DNA from: Rhizobium mesoamericanum STM3625
Lineage (GTDB): Bacteria; Pseudomonadota; Alphaproteobacteria; Rhizobiales; Rhizobiaceae
Length of the DNA: 64,000 bases
NCBI RefSeq assembly: GCF_000312665.1
Contig: NZ_HF536772.1
Span: forward strand, 3,188,732 to 3,252,731
Direction: 5' to 3'
A model generated the notes under the pieces. It ran no database searches. It worked only from the letters and a program-made list of their open reading frames with translations, and was not told where the DNA came from. How positions within the stretch are numbered: the stretch's first letter is position 1; every line of letters starts with the position of its first letter. The translations under genes were made by a program, and so were the position numbers. Below are positions 17,988 through 27,908 of this stretch, in pieces.

Positions 17988-17992
17988 GGCAT

Positions 17993-18274
17993 TTAACCGC
18001 TGACCACGTCGCCCCATTCCTGATGGCGTTGTGACTGCGCCTTGAAGAAAGGACATAGCGGGAAGATCTTCCATCCGCCTTTGCGTGCCGCCTCGACTGC
18101 GTGGAGCGCAAGTGCCTGGCCAACGCCCTTGCCGCGCAGCGCGTCCGGAACGCCGGTGTGGTCAATGATCACGAGTTTCGGCGAGGTGCGGGAGTAAGTC
18201 ATTTCTGCCTGGTGGCCTTCCACTTCCGCAACGTAGCGGCCGCCGGAGGGATTCTCTTCGTCCGTGATGTCCAT
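17993..18274 (-). CDS. Small GNAT-family acetyltransferase (YjdJ-type)
   Basis: The 93-residue protein is a minimal acetyltransferase fold of the Gcn5-related YjdJ class. GHQAEMTYSR forms early beta strands, LVIIDHTGVPDALRGKGVGQALA contains the acetyl-CoA pyrophosphate loop (RGKGVG, 47-52), and WKIFPLCPFFKAQ is the C-terminal strand characteristic of the class. Bacterial members are of unknown physiological role. The ATG at 18274 is followed by an acidic N-terminus. The gene converges on the FliJ-like gene across a terminator. The region upstream (18275-18590) presumably carries its promoter. Confidence 0.85.
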   Translation of the reverse strand: MDITDEENPSGGRYVAEVEGHQAEMTYSRTSPKLVIIDHTGVPDALRGKGVGQALALHAVEAARKGGWKIFPLCPFFKAQSQRHQEWGDVVSG

Positions 18275-18590
18275 TGCCAGTCCTCATCAACATTTTGCTG
18301 TTGGTCGGAAATTGGCATGACGTCTCTGTCGCGCCAAGCCGGCCGATGAGGACACAGTGTTCGATAGAACGGTGGGGAAGATTGCTGCCGGAATGACGCC
18401 GGCAGCGATTTCGGATCACCGAATGAGCATTCTGCCGAGTGGTCTATGGGGCAGGGAAGCTGCGGTGAAGCTAGTAGCACCTGGTGCAAGCAGGACATCG
18501 CCGGCTGCATTAATGATTTCGGGCCGGCTGTAGATCTTCCTCAGGAAATCCAAGCGGCCCGAAAGATAAATTCGTTGCCCAAAGGGCTGG
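18275..18590. other. Interval between sciP and the small GNAT gene, no supported gene
   Basis: One minus-strand frame (18416-18634) overlaps the end of sciP and codes for 72 residues. It lacks a ribosome-binding site and shows mixed codon use, so I do not call it. No terminator hairpin with a T-tract is evident after sciP. Confidence 0.4.
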
Positions 18591-18866
18591 TCAGTGGCGA
18601 TACTGCTGGATGCGCGTGGTACGCAAACCGGCAAGGCCGTGGCTGTTAATGGAGGACTGCCAGGACAGAAATTCTTCGACGGTCAGCGTGTAACGCTCGC
18701 AGGCTTCTTCCAAGCTCAACAGGCCACCGCGAACAGCCGCTACAACCTCAGCTTTGCGACGGATAACCCAGCGCCTTGTATTTGGCGGCGGCAAATCCGC
18801 AATCGTCAGCGGGCTGCCATCGGGGCCGATGACATATTTCACTCGGGGACGTATCATTTCGGTCAT
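18591..18866 (-). CDS. sciP: DUF1153 protein, SciP-type CtrA inhibitor
   Basis: The 91-residue protein contains the DUF1153 core VKYVIGPDGSPLTIADLP, then PPNTRRWVIRRKAEVVAAVRGG and the helix-turn-helix LLSLEEACERYTLTVEEFLSW. In Caulobacter the 90-residue DUF1153 protein SciP binds CtrA and blocks transcription of CtrA targets late in the cycle; its own gene is CtrA-activated. The start at 18866 (AGAGAG upstream) gives that family length, and an extension to 18902 is rejected. A CtrA-like element lies about 52 bp upstream. Location within 2 kb of ctrA strengthens the assignment. Confidence 0.9.
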   Translation of the reverse strand: MTEMIRPRVKYVIGPDGSPLTIADLPPPNTRRWVIRRKAEVVAAVRGGLLSLEEACERYTLTVEEFLSWQSSINSHGLAGLRTTRIQQYRH

Positions 18867-19269
18867 TGGACTCTCTACACAACTCAAGACCACGGCAGGC
18901 ACTCTAGCTTGTCACATTTAAGAATTGCCTAAGCACAGTGTAACACTTTGATAAGAAATTTAAGCGTCCGCTCCTGAAGAAGCGATTTGCGCCATTGCAC
19001 CCTTACGCTAGGTAAATTTGTGATCAGCGCATAGGAGCCATGCGTAATGGTTGGTGGGCAATTGATAATCGCCAATTTATAAGCGCTGCAACATAGTTGT
19101 GAACGCAAGACCTGGTCTCCGTTCTTATTGTAACGCCCGGAATGACTAAGGCTTTCGGCTTCGTATCTTTTCGATACGAGGTCTTTTGTTTTTTGCCCGG
19201 TGCCGCGCGGCCTTTTTGGGGCCAGTAAACAAAGACCTGAGCCGGAGTTAGCCGCCGAGGGACAAGAGC
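18867..19269. promoter_or_regulatory. Divergent sciP/luxR intergenic region with CtrA-like box and internal terminator
   Basis: On the sciP strand TTAG-GCAATTC-TTAA occupies 18918-18932, one base from the CtrA consensus. On the + strand a hairpin TCGTATC-TTTTC-GATACGA (19161-19179) is followed by GTCTTTTGTTTTTT (to 19195), a good intrinsic terminator. No coding sequence precedes it on this strand for more than 1 kb, so it may end a small RNA or act as a leader element for the LuxR gene 75 bp further on. Confidence 0.5.
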
Positions 19270-20010
19270 ATGAATGAACAAGAGCGCGCCGTCCGCGACG
19301 GCGCGGACGGTTTTATTTTTTCGCTGATCGAGTCTGAGCAGAAAACGTCAGCGGAGCAATTCAAGGATTTCGTGGCCGAGATGGCAATAGAGGCGGGCTT
19401 CAATCACTACCTTCTGGCGGAGTTTCCGCGCGGAGACCGCAGCGGCTTTGCCAGTAACTGTCTTGCCAGCAACTGGCCGCAAGAACTCACCGATTTCTAT
19501 GAAGAGGTTGATCTCTTTTATTGCTGTAAACTCGTTTCAGCTCTCAAGAAGACGGCGATGCCGGTTTTTTGTGACAAGGCGCCGTTTGAAAGCACGGCGG
19601 CAAGCCAAGTAAATCAGCGGCTTACGGCTCTTTTCAGGGGATATGGCCTGAAGAACACGTTTGCGTTTGCACTGCATGACATGCACTTAAGACAGTATAT
19701 TTTTGCGTTCTCGGGTGAGCGCGCGCACCTCGCTCGTGAGGAGGCGATGGGGCAGGTTTTTCGGGGGATGGAGTTTCTCGAATTGTTCGCACAACTGAAA
19801 CCAGTAGAGCAGCCGACCGAAAGCCTCAGCAGCCGGGAAGTCGAATGCCTTCGTTGGTCGGCCGCGGGAAAGAGCAGCGAAGAAATCGCGATCATTCTTG
19901 ATCTCTCTGCGCATACGGTTGTCGGTTACCTGAAGAGCGCGATGCGAAAGCTCGATTCCGTCAATCGTATGCAGGCAATTGCCCGCGCCTTTCGATATCG
20001 ACTGCTTTAG
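19270..20010 (+). CDS. LuxR-type transcriptional regulator with autoinducer-binding-like domain
   Basis: The 246-residue protein has an N-terminal autoinducer-binding-like domain (about 20-165) and a GerE/LuxR helix-turn-helix at the end: LSSREVECLRWSAAGKSSEEIAIILDLSAHTVVGYLKSAMRKL. The architecture is that of acyl-homoserine-lactone receptors, but no LuxI-type synthase gene is in the window. It is therefore a LuxR solo whose ligand, if any, is unknown. Signature aromatic residues are only partly conserved (YEEVDLFYCCKLVSALKK replaces the usual YxxxDPV motif), so ligand range may differ. GAGG lies upstream of the ATG. It is convergent with cysQ. A terminator-like hairpin in its leader could influence expression. 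Confidence 0.87.
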   Translation: MNEQERAVRDGADGFIFSLIESEQKTSAEQFKDFVAEMAIEAGFNHYLLAEFPRGDRSGFASNCLASNWPQELTDFYEEVDLFYCCKLVSALKKTAMPVFCDKAPFESTAASQVNQRLTALFRGYGLKNTFAFALHDMHLRQYIFAFSGERAHLAREEAMGQVFRGMEFLELFAQLKPVEQPTESLSSREVECLRWSAAGKSSEEIAIILDLSAHTVVGYLKSAMRKLDSVNRMQAIARAFRYRLL

Positions 20011-20096
20011 GCGCGCGTGATCCGATCGACAGCATCATTGCCGAAAGTTCGCTCGGTGAAGAGCGCGTCGGGTCGATTTCGTGTCTTCTCGCAAAG

Positions 20097-20891
20097 CTAT
20101 GCCCGCTCCAACGCCGACCTCATGCCGCCCCAGGAAATGAAGTTCGGGTTGGCGAAATCGGTGTCATGCGTCTGTGATATCTTTCCGTAGGTCAGCGGCA
20201 ATCCGTCCAGCGTGACGGTCGAACCGCCTGCGGCACGCAGGACCGCATCACCGGCGGCCGTATCCCACTCCATTGTCCGCGTAAAGCGCGGATAGACGTC
20301 CGCCAAACCTTCAGCCAGCATGCAAAATTTCAACGAGGAGCCGATGTTGGTGCATCGGGAGATTGCGTTTGCAGCAAGAAAGACGTCTGTCTGCGGGCTG
20401 TTGTGTGATCGGCTTGCCAATGCCATTCGATCGGCTGGTTGTGGGCGCACCCGGATGGCGGCCCTACGGGTGACCTGAAAATGATCGTCGATAAAGAGCT
20501 TCTCGGCCTTGTCGTTTTGGCCGGAGAAGGCAATGCCGAGCGCCGGTGCATACACGATCCCGGCGAGTGGGCGCCCGTCACTAATGTAGGCGATGTTCAC
20601 GGTGAACTCGCGCCGCCCGTCGATGAATTCTCGAGTGCCATCGAGCGGATCTACAAGGAAGAAGGACGAGCCGATCGCAGGCACATTGCCAGCCGCCACC
20701 GATTCTTCCGCGATGATCGGGGTTCTCGGGAAGGCTGCTTCAAGCTCTGCAATGATGATACGCTCGGCCTGCTCGTCGGCGATTGTCACAGGGCTGTTGT
20801 CTGCTTTCCTCACGGAGGGGCATCCATCCAGATAGATCTGCATGATTGCCTTGCCCGCTTCGAGAGCGGCGCGCTCAAATGCTTCGAGCAT
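20097..20891 (-). CDS. cysQ: 3'(2'),5'-bisphosphate nucleotidase CysQ
   Basis: CysQ hydrolyses adenosine 3',5'-bisphosphate released by sulfonation and sulfate assimilation. The 264-residue protein belongs to the lithium-sensitive inositol-monophosphatase fold. Metal-binding motif A is DPLDGTREF, and WDTAAGDAVLRAAGG carries the second acidic motif. IIAEES supplies a further glutamate. Both ATG at 20912 and ATG at 20891 have purine-rich sites; I choose the latter (GGAAGG, 6 nt spacing) because MLEAFERAALEAGKAI is the usual family start. It is convergent with the LuxR gene and divergent from livH. Specificity for bisphosphonucleotides over inositol phosphates is inferred from overall similarity. 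Confidence 0.9.
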   Translation of the reverse strand: MLEAFERAALEAGKAIMQIYLDGCPSVRKADNSPVTIADEQAERIIIAELEAAFPRTPIIAEESVAAGNVPAIGSSFFLVDPLDGTREFIDGRREFTVNIAYISDGRPLAGIVYAPALGIAFSGQNDKAEKLFIDDHFQVTRRAAIRVRPQPADRMALASRSHNSPQTDVFLAANAISRCTNIGSSLKFCMLAEGLADVYPRFTRTMEWDTAAGDAVLRAAGGSTVTLDGLPLTYGKISQTHDTDFANPNFISWGGMRSALERA

Positions 20892-21256
20892 TGCTCGCCT
20901 TCCGAATTCCATCTCGCGCTTTCCTGAAGCGCCTTGACTTATATAGGCATTTTTTTCGGCGATGGGAATCGTATCGGCCGACGGGCCGCCGGATCCTTGG
21001 TTTGGTTGCGGTAAAGCGGCAGCCTCGGCATTTTACAGTCAAAAAGCGCTTTCTTGAGCTTCTTGTGCTAAAAAAAGCGAACTCCTGGCCGCAAAAAAGT
21101 CATTTTCACCAAAACAGCAAAGAACTTTGGGGCTTTGCGATTTTGCACTTCCCTTTTGGTTTGAAAGCGGTATGAAATCTTTAATCAAGGGCTCATCAAA
21201 GGCTCTAATAACAAGAGATGCTGGCCGATCTGGCTTGCATCCAGGGGAAATGACAT
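20892..21256. promoter_or_regulatory. Long leader/promoter region of the liv operon
   Basis: This AT-rich gap separates divergent cysQ and livH. It contains several A- and T-runs (around 21070-21120) but no reading frame and no riboswitch or terminator I can support. An AGGGGAAA ribosome-binding site for livH ends it. Confidence 0.45.
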
Positions 21257-22159
21257 ATGGAATATTTTGTCCAGCAGCTCGTTAACGGGCTGACTCTTGG
21301 ATCCATCTATGGCCTCGTGGCTATTGGCTATACGATGGTTTACGGCATTATTGGCATGATCAACTTCGCCCATGGCGATATCTTCATGCTTGGCGGTTTT
21401 GCCGGCCTTATTGTCTTTCTCGTCCTCACTTCCATATTCGCGGGCCTTCCGGTTGCAGTTCTGCTCCTGGTTATGCTTCTCATTGCGATGCTGATGACGA
21501 GTTTGTGGAACTGGACGATTGAGCGTGTTGCTTATCGTCCGCTGCGCGGCTCTTTCCGCTTGGCGCCGCTCATTACCGCGATTGGCATGTCGATCACGCT
21601 GTCGAACTTCATCCAGGTGACCCAGGGCCCGCGCAACAAGCCGATCCCGCCGCTGGTCAGCACGGTCTACAACGTCGCCGGCATTTCCATTTCGCTGAAG
21701 CAAATCGTCATTATCCTCATTACGGTCGTGCTGCTGACGGTGTTTTGGTATCTCGTCAATCACACCTCCCTCGGCCGCGCCCAACGCGCAACCGAGCAGG
21801 ACCGCAAGATGGCGGCGCTTTTGGGCGTCAATGTCGATCAGACGATTTCCATCACCTTCATCATGGGTGCAGCGCTCGCTGCGGTCGCAGGCACGATGTA
21901 TCTGATGTATTATGGTGTCGTGAACTTCAACGATGGCTTCGTACCGGGTGTGAAGGCGTTCACCGCGGCCGTTCTCGGCGGCATTGGTTCGCTTCCAGGC
22001 GCTGTTCTGGGCGGGTTGATGATTGGCCTGATCGAGTCGTTGTGGTCGGCTTACTTCACCATCGCGTACAAGGATGTGGCGACATTCGCCATCCTCGCTT
22101 TCGTGCTGATCTTCAAGCCGACGGGTATCCTGGGCCGGCCGGAAGTCGAGAAGGTTTAA
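21257..22159 (+). CDS. livH: Branched-chain amino acid ABC transporter permease LivH
   Basis: This is one of two inner-membrane permeases of the high-affinity leucine/isoleucine/valine importer. The 300-residue protein has about eight hydrophobic helices. It shows LivH-type sequence from MEYFVQQLVNGLTLGSIYGL, with VYGIIGMINFAHGD, and the ABC-coupling loop AATEQDRKMAALLGVNVDQTI. It opens an operon livH-livM-livG-livF-DUF6867-livK, with 4 bp to livM. In rhizobia this transporter has broad amino acid range and matters for symbiosis, from general knowledge of the Liv (Bra) system. The start follows AGGGGAAA. No anomaly is seen. Confidence 0.95.
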   Translation: MEYFVQQLVNGLTLGSIYGLVAIGYTMVYGIIGMINFAHGDIFMLGGFAGLIVFLVLTSIFAGLPVAVLLLVMLLIAMLMTSLWNWTIERVAYRPLRGSFRLAPLITAIGMSITLSNFIQVTQGPRNKPIPPLVSTVYNVAGISISLKQIVIILITVVLLTVFWYLVNHTSLGRAQRATEQDRKMAALLGVNVDQTISITFIMGAALAAVAGTMYLMYYGVVNFNDGFVPGVKAFTAAVLGGIGSLPGAVLGGLMIGLIESLWSAYFTIAYKDVATFAILAFVLIFKPTGILGRPEVEKV

Positions 22160-22163
22160 CGTC

Positions 22164-23558
22164 ATGGAAAATGTTGTACGTTCCGCTGACAAGCCCGCCA
22201 AAGCCGGACTTGTCCAGACCGGTATTAAAGAAGCCCTGTTTGCTGCCCTGATCGCGTTCGGCATGTTCGTGCTGTACGTCGGCCTGAAGACCGATCAGAA
22301 CATCAGCAACGAGCTGATCATCATTCAGCGCTGGGGCCTGCTGGCCATCTTCGTCGCGGTTGCGGCCGTCGGTCGCTTCCTGATGGTCGTTTTTGTGAAG
22401 CCGCATCTGGATGCGCGCAAGCTGAAAAAGGCACGAAGCGGCGAGCTGGACATTTCGACCGAGAAGGGCTTTTTTCATACGCATTTTCTAAAGATCGCAC
22501 TTGTGGCGCTGCTCCTATATCCCCCGTTCATCTACGCTGTGGCTGGGCCGCAGGGGTCGCTGAAGTGGGTGGATAACTTTGGCATCCAGATCCTGATCTA
22601 CGTGATGCTCGCCTGGGGTCTGAACATCGTCGTCGGTCTCGCCGGTCTGCTCGACCTTGGCTACGTCGCCTTCTACGCGATCGGAGCGTATTCCTACGCG
22701 CTTCTATCCAGTTATTTCGGCCTGTCATTCTGGGTGCTGCTGCCTCTTTCGGGTGTTCTGGCAGCGCTGTGGGGTGTCATTCTGGGCTTCCCTGTCCTGC
22801 GACTGCGTGGCGACTACCTCGCGATCGTAACGCTGGCCTTCGGTGAAATCATTCGCCTTGTGATCATCAACTGGACGGATCTCACCAAGGGCACGTTCGG
22901 TATTTCTGGCATTCCAAAGGCAACGCTTTTCGGTATTCCCTTCGATGCGAGTGCCGGCGGCTTTGCGAAGCTCTTCCATCTGCCGATGTCCTCGGCCTAC
23001 TACAAGATCTTCCTGTTCTACCTGATCCTGGCCCTTTGCATGCTGACCGCCTATGTGACGATCCGCCTGCGCCGCATGCCGATTGGCCGCGCATGGGAAG
23101 CCCTGCGTGAGGATGAAATCGCCTGCCGCTCCCTTGGCATCAACACGACAACGACGAAGCTCACGGCCTTTGCAACGGGGGCCATGTTTGGCGGCTTCGC
23201 GGGCTCCTTCTTCGCTGCCCGCCAAAGCTTCGTTTCTCCGGAATCGTTTGTCTTCCTTGAATCGGCTGTCATCCTCGCCATCGTCGTCCTCGGCGGTATG
23301 GGTTCGCTGACGGGTATTGCGATTGCCGCAATCGTCATGGTCGGCGGCACGGAAGTGCTGCGCGAAATGGATTTCCTGAAAGCTGTTTTCGGGCCGGACT
23401 TCACGCCTGAGCTTTATCGCATGCTGCTGTTCGGTCTGGCGATGGTCGTCGTAATGCTGATCAAGCCGCGCGGCTTCGTGGGGTCGCGTGAACCAACGGC
23501 CTTCCTCAAGGAGCGCAAGGCAGTTTCCGGAAGCTTCACCAAGGAGGGCCACGGTTGA
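22164..23558 (+). CDS. livM: Branched-chain amino acid ABC transporter permease LivM
   Basis: The 464-residue second permease subunit has an N-terminal extra segment (residues 1-130, DUF3382-type, with its own helices). The conserved core follows: WGLNIVVGLAGLLDLGYVAFYAIGAYSYALL, FPVLRLRGDYLAIVTLAFGEI and the coupling loop AWEALREDEIACRSLGIN. The extra N-terminus makes it longer than minimal LivM proteins but typical of proteobacterial ones. Its stop overlaps the livG start (TGATG), indicating translational coupling. It works with LivH, the two ATPases and LivK. Confidence 0.95.
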   Translation: MENVVRSADKPAKAGLVQTGIKEALFAALIAFGMFVLYVGLKTDQNISNELIIIQRWGLLAIFVAVAAVGRFLMVVFVKPHLDARKLKKARSGELDISTEKGFFHTHFLKIALVALLLYPPFIYAVAGPQGSLKWVDNFGIQILIYVMLAWGLNIVVGLAGLLDLGYVAFYAIGAYSYALLSSYFGLSFWVLLPLSGVLAALWGVILGFPVLRLRGDYLAIVTLAFGEIIRLVIINWTDLTKGTFGISGIPKATLFGIPFDASAGGFAKLFHLPMSSAYYKIFLFYLILALCMLTAYVTIRLRRMPIGRAWEALREDEIACRSLGINTTTTKLTAFATGAMFGGFAGSFFAARQSFVSPESFVFLESAVILAIVVLGGMGSLTGIAIAAIVMVGGTEVLREMDFLKAVFGPDFTPELYRMLLFGLAMVVVMLIKPRGFVGSREPTAFLKERKAVSGSFTKEGHG

Positions 23559-24432
23559 TGAGCCCTCAGGAAACAAACATGACCAGCGATACTTTGCTCA
23601 AGGTCGAGCACCTGTCGATGAAGTTCGGCGGCCTGATGGCGATCAACGACTTCTCATTTGAAGCCAAGCGCGGCGACATTACCGCGCTCATCGGCCCCAA
23701 CGGTGCCGGCAAGACGACGGTCTTCAATTGCATCACTGGCTTCTATAAGCCAACGATGGGGATGATCACGCTGAAGCAGAAGGGTGGCAAGGAGTTCTTG
23801 TTGGAACGCCTTCCCGACTTCCGAATCACCAAAGAAGCCAAGGTTGCCCGTACGTTCCAGAACATTCGGCTATTTTCCGGCCTGACGGTTCTCGAAAACC
23901 TGCTCGTCGCCCAGCACAACAAGCTGATGAAGGCCTCCGGGTTCACTGTGATGGGTCTCGTGGGCATCGGGCCGTATCGGACGGAGGCGAAGAACGCCAT
24001 CGAACTGGCGCGCCACTGGCTTCAGAAGGCTGATCTCATCGATCGCGCCGATGACCCGGCGGGTGATCTGCCTTACGGCGCTCAGCGCCGGCTCGAGATC
24101 GCACGCGCGATGTGTACCGAACCGGAGCTTTTGTGCCTCGACGAGCCCGCCGCTGGCCTCAATCCCCGCGAGTCGGCTGCCCTGAACGCGTTGCTGCGCA
24201 GCATCCGTACTGACAGTGGCACGTCGATCCTCCTGATTGAGCACGACATGTCGGTGGTCATGGAAATTTCCGACCATGTCGTCGTGCTGGAGTACGGCCA
24301 GAAGATTTCCGACGGCACGCCTGAGGAAGTGAAACACGATCCGCGAGTTATCGCGGCCTATCTCGGTGTCGAGGACGAGGAAGTGGAAGAAGTGATTGCA
24401 GCCGTAGAGAACCTCGAAGGAGGCTCGCACTG

Positions 24433-24433
<1 letters not shown>
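23558..24433 (+). CDS. livG: Branched-chain amino acid ABC transporter ATP-binding protein LivG
   Basis: The 291-residue ATPase has Walker A GPNGAGKTT, a Q-loop at RTFQNIRLF, and the long LivG-specific insert after it. A modified signature segment is DLPYGAQRRLEIARAM, Walker B is LLCLDEPAAGLNP, and the H-loop is LLIEHDMSVVM. The start ATG at 23558 overlaps the livM stop by one base; a second ATG at 23579 is an alternative. Its stop likewise overlaps the livF start, so both ATPases are translationally coupled. The ATPase is cytosolic, bound to LivHM. Confidence 0.95.
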
Positions 24434-25161
<728 letters not shown>

Positions 25162-25185
25162 GCATGACGAAGGGGAGACTTTGAT

Positions 25186-25539
25186 ATGCAGGGACTTTTC
25201 TTTGAAAGCGATACAGGTGTGCGCAGCGCCATTCGGCTTTTTGTCGTGCTGATCGGATTCTGGACGGCGTGGCGGGCCGGCAGAGCCGCGGCAGAGAGCT
25301 GGAGCGGATATCCTCTGGTGATCGTCTATACGGTTCTGCTTGCCGGCGCGATGCAATTCCTGCACCACGCACTGTTCGATGGACCGGTCCTCAGCCTTTT
25401 TTACTATGTGATCGACTTCGTCCTTCTTTTGATCTTCTCGACGGCTGGCTATCGCTATCGCCGGACAAATCAGATGGTCAATAACTACTACTGGCTATAT
25501 CAAAAGACGTCCCCCTTCTCCTGGAAGGCAAAACATTGA
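25186..25539 (+). CDS. DUF6867-type small membrane protein of the liv operon
   Basis: The 117-residue protein has three probable membrane helices: IRLFVVLIGFWTAWRAGRAA, LVIVYTVLLAGAMQFLHHALF and LFYYVIDFVLLLIFSTAGY. The C-terminus RRTNQMVNNYYWLYQKTSPFSWKAKH is basic and aromatic. Proteins like this occupy the position between livF and livK in many rhizobia, and I recall the family label DUF6867. A structural or accessory role in Liv transport is inferred only from this fixed position. AGGGG-type purines precede the ATG. Confidence 0.8.
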   Translation: MQGLFFESDTGVRSAIRLFVVLIGFWTAWRAGRAAAESWSGYPLVIVYTVLLAGAMQFLHHALFDGPVLSLFYYVIDFVLLLIFSTAGYRYRRTNQMVNNYYWLYQKTSPFSWKAKH

Positions 25540-25658
25540 CAGCCGGTTGAATCTAGGGACAGATCGCTCCTCGGAGTGGAACATGTTTCCTGGCGCAGTT
25601 AAGTGGGTAATGCGCTGGGGTGTGGAACGGAACCCGCAAAAAAATTGGGAGTAACAGA

Positions 25659-26783
25659 ATGAAAAAGTCTCTCCTGTCGGCTGTGGCTCTGACGGCGATG
25701 GTCGCCTTCAGCGGCAACGCGTGGGCCGACATCATCGTTGGCGTTGCTGGTCCGCTGACCGGCCCGAACGCTGCGTTCGGCGCTCAGCTTCAGAAGGGCG
25801 CAGAGCAGGCGGCCGCTGACATCAACGCTGCTGGCGGCATCAACGGCGAGCAGGTCAAGATCGTACTGGGCGACGACGTCTCCGACCCGAAGCAGGGCAT
25901 CTCGGTTGCGAACAAGTTCGCTGCTGACGGCGTTAAGTTCGTCATCGGCCACTTCAACTCGGGCGTTTCGATCCCGGCTTCCGAAGTTTACGCTGAAAAC
26001 GGCATGCTCGAAATCACTCCGGCGGCTACGAACCCGAAGTTTACCGAGCGCGGCCTCTGGAACACGTTCCGTACTTGCGGACGTGACGACCAGCAGGGCG
26101 CAATCGCCGGCAAGTATCTTGCTGACCACTTCAAGGACGCCAAGATCGCTGTCGTTCACGACAAGACGCCTTATGGCCAGGGTCTCGCTGACGAAACCAA
26201 GAAGGCTCTGAACGCTGCTGGCGTTACCGAAGTCCTCTACGAAGGTATCAACGTTGGTGACAAGGACTTCTCGGCCCTCATCGCCAAGATGAAGGAAGCT
26301 GGCGTCTCGATCATCTATTGGGGTGGTCTTCACACCGAAGCTGGTCTGATCATCCGGCAAGCCGCAGACCAGGGCCTCAAGGCTACGCTGGTTTCCGGTG
26401 ATGGTATCGTTTCGAACGAACTGGCATCGATCGCTGGTGACGCCGTCGCAGGTACGCTGAACACCTTCGGCCCCGATCCGACGCTGAACCCGGCCAACAA
26501 GGACCTCGTTGCGAAGTTCAAGGCCGCCGGCTTCAACCCCGAAGCGTATACGCTCTACTCCTACGCTGCACTCCAGACGATCGCTGGTGGCGCGAAGGCT
26601 GCTGGTTCGACGGACGCTGAAGCCGTTGCCGCTGCACTGAAGGCAAAGGGCCCGTTCCCGACCGTTCTCGGCGACATGTCGTTCGACGAGAAGGGCGACC
26701 CGAAGCTTCCCGGCTACATCATGTACGAGTGGAAGAAGGGTCCGGACGGCAAGTACAGCTACTTCCCGCAGGAAGCCAAGTAA
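25659..26783 (+). CDS. livK: Branched-chain amino acid ABC transporter substrate-binding protein
   Basis: This periplasmic receptor of the Liv importer is 374 residues, with signal peptide [23 protein letters not shown] cleaved after residue 23. Type I periplasmic binding-fold landmarks are [43 protein letters not shown] and [13 protein letters not shown]. Codon use is strongly biased, as expected for an abundant protein. The ATG at 25659 follows GGGAG; the longer frame to 25620 is leader. About 120 bp separate it from the DUF6867 gene, so it may also have its own promoter. A terminator follows. Confidence 0.95.
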   Translation: MKKSLLSAVALTAMVAFSGNAWADIIVGVAGPLTGPNAAFGAQLQKGAEQAAADINAAGGINGEQVKIVLGDDVSDPKQGISVANKFAADGVKFVIGHFNSGVSIPASEVYAENGMLEITPAATNPKFTERGLWNTFRTCGRDDQQGAIAGKYLADHFKDAKIAVVHDKTPYGQGLADETKKALNAAGVTEVLYEGINVGDKDFSALIAKMKEAGVSIIYWGGLHTEAGLIIRQAADQGLKATLVSGDGIVSNELASIAGDAVAGTLNTFGPDPTLNPANKDLVAKFKAAGFNPEAYTLYSYAALQTIAGGAKAAGSTDAEAVAAALKAKGPFPTVLGDMSFDEKGDPKLPGYIMYEWKKGPDGKYSYFPQEAK

Positions 26784-26812
26784 GGGTTCACCCACGCTTT
26801 TGCGGATTTTTG

Positions 26813-26844
26813 GAAGCCCGGTCGCAAGGCCGGGCTTCTTCATT
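26813..26844 (+). terminator. Terminator of livK
   Basis: GAAGCCCGG and CCGGGCTTC form a 9-bp stem with an 8-nt loop, followed by TTCATTT. Confidence 0.85.
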
Positions 26845-26906
26845 TGGCCCGTTGGTTTTTTTGCGTTAGTGGCTAGAAGGCCAATCAGCATCCGGAACAG
26901 GTGACT

Positions 26907-27878
26907 ATGTCCAAGCCACGCATTCTCGTCACGCGCCGCTGGCCGTCAGCCGTCGAACGCATTCTTTTGGAACGGTTCGATGTAACATTGAATCGGAACG
27001 ATCAGGCGATGAGTGTGGAGGCACTGGCCCAGGCGATCGGAGAGTATGATGCAATTCTACCCACGGTCTCGGACAAGTTGCCCGCAGCTGTTTTTGATGC
27101 GGTCGCACCGCGCACACGCATACTTGGCAATTTCGGGGTCGGGTACAATCATATTGATACGAATGCCGCCAAAAATCGCGGGATCGTGGTGACAAATACT
27201 CCCGGCGTGCTGACCGATTGCACGGCGGACATCGCCATGCTGCTGATGCTGACAGTTGCGCGACGGGGCGGCGAGGGAGAGCGTCAGGTCCGCTCCGGTG
27301 AGTGGGCAGGGTGGTGCCCGACGCATATGATCGGGACGAAGGTCACCGGCAAAACGGTGGGCATTATCGGATTTGGGCGCATCGGCAAGGCGCTCGCGCA
27401 GCGTTGTCATTTCGGCTTCGCGATGGACGTGGTCTTCTACAACAGGTCTCCCGTCGATCCTGCGGAAGCCGCGCGCTATGGCGCCCGTCAATTGCCAAGG
27501 GTCGAAGACGTACTGGCGCAATCCGATTTCGTGTCCCTGCATTGCCCAGGCAGCGCGGAAAACCGCCACCTGATGAATGCTGAGCGGCTTGCGGCAATGA
27601 AGCCGGGTGCTTTCCTGATCAATACGGCACGCGGCGATGTCGTCGACGACGTCGCTTTGATTTCGGCCCTGAAGAGCGGCGTCATCCGCGGTGCCGGCCT
27701 TGATGTGTATGTGGCCGAGCCGCGCGTACCAGACGCGTTGAAGGCCATGGAGAATGTCGTTCTGCTACCTCATCTCGGCAGCGCGACCGAAGAAACGCGC
27801 ACGGCCATGGGGATGAAGGTGGTGGACAATATTACCGCCTTCTTCGAGGGCAGATCGCCGCCCGATCGCGTTGTTTGA
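26907..27878 (+). CDS. D-isomer 2-hydroxyacid dehydrogenase (glyoxylate/hydroxypyruvate reductase-like)
   Basis: The 323-residue NAD(P)-dependent enzyme has the Rossmann motif VGIIGFGRIGKALA (near residue 153). The family catalytic set is present: Arg in INTARGDVVDD, Glu in YVAEPRVPDAL, and His in LLPHLGSATEETR. The N-terminal catalytic-domain segment ILGNFGVGYNHIDTNAAKNRGIVVTNTPG is GyaR-like. It probably reduces glyoxylate or hydroxypyruvate, but the exact substrate is not readable. ATG at 26907 has AGGTGA upstream; a GTG at 26901 is less likely. The gene stands between the liv terminator and the convergent response-regulator gene. Confidence 0.88.
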   Translation: MSKPRILVTRRWPSAVERILLERFDVTLNRNDQAMSVEALAQAIGEYDAILPTVSDKLPAAVFDAVAPRTRILGNFGVGYNHIDTNAAKNRGIVVTNTPGVLTDCTADIAMLLMLTVARRGGEGERQVRSGEWAGWCPTHMIGTKVTGKTVGIIGFGRIGKALAQRCHFGFAMDVVFYNRSPVDPAEAARYGARQLPRVEDVLAQSDFVSLHCPGSAENRHLMNAERLAAMKPGAFLINTARGDVVDDVALISALKSGVIRGAGLDVYVAEPRVPDALKAMENVVLLPHLGSATEETRTAMGMKVVDNITAFFEGRSPPDRVV

Positions 27879-27908
27879 GATGTCGGTTCGATCCGCAGGA
27901 TGGTCGGA

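Noticed and set aside
18416..18634. Possible 72-residue protein overlapping the end of sciP
   Set aside because: No ribosome-binding site, mixed third-base use and no recognisable domain.
21215..21240. Sigma-54-like sequence before livH (TGGC...TTGCA)
   Set aside because: The spacing between GG and GC is two bases too long.
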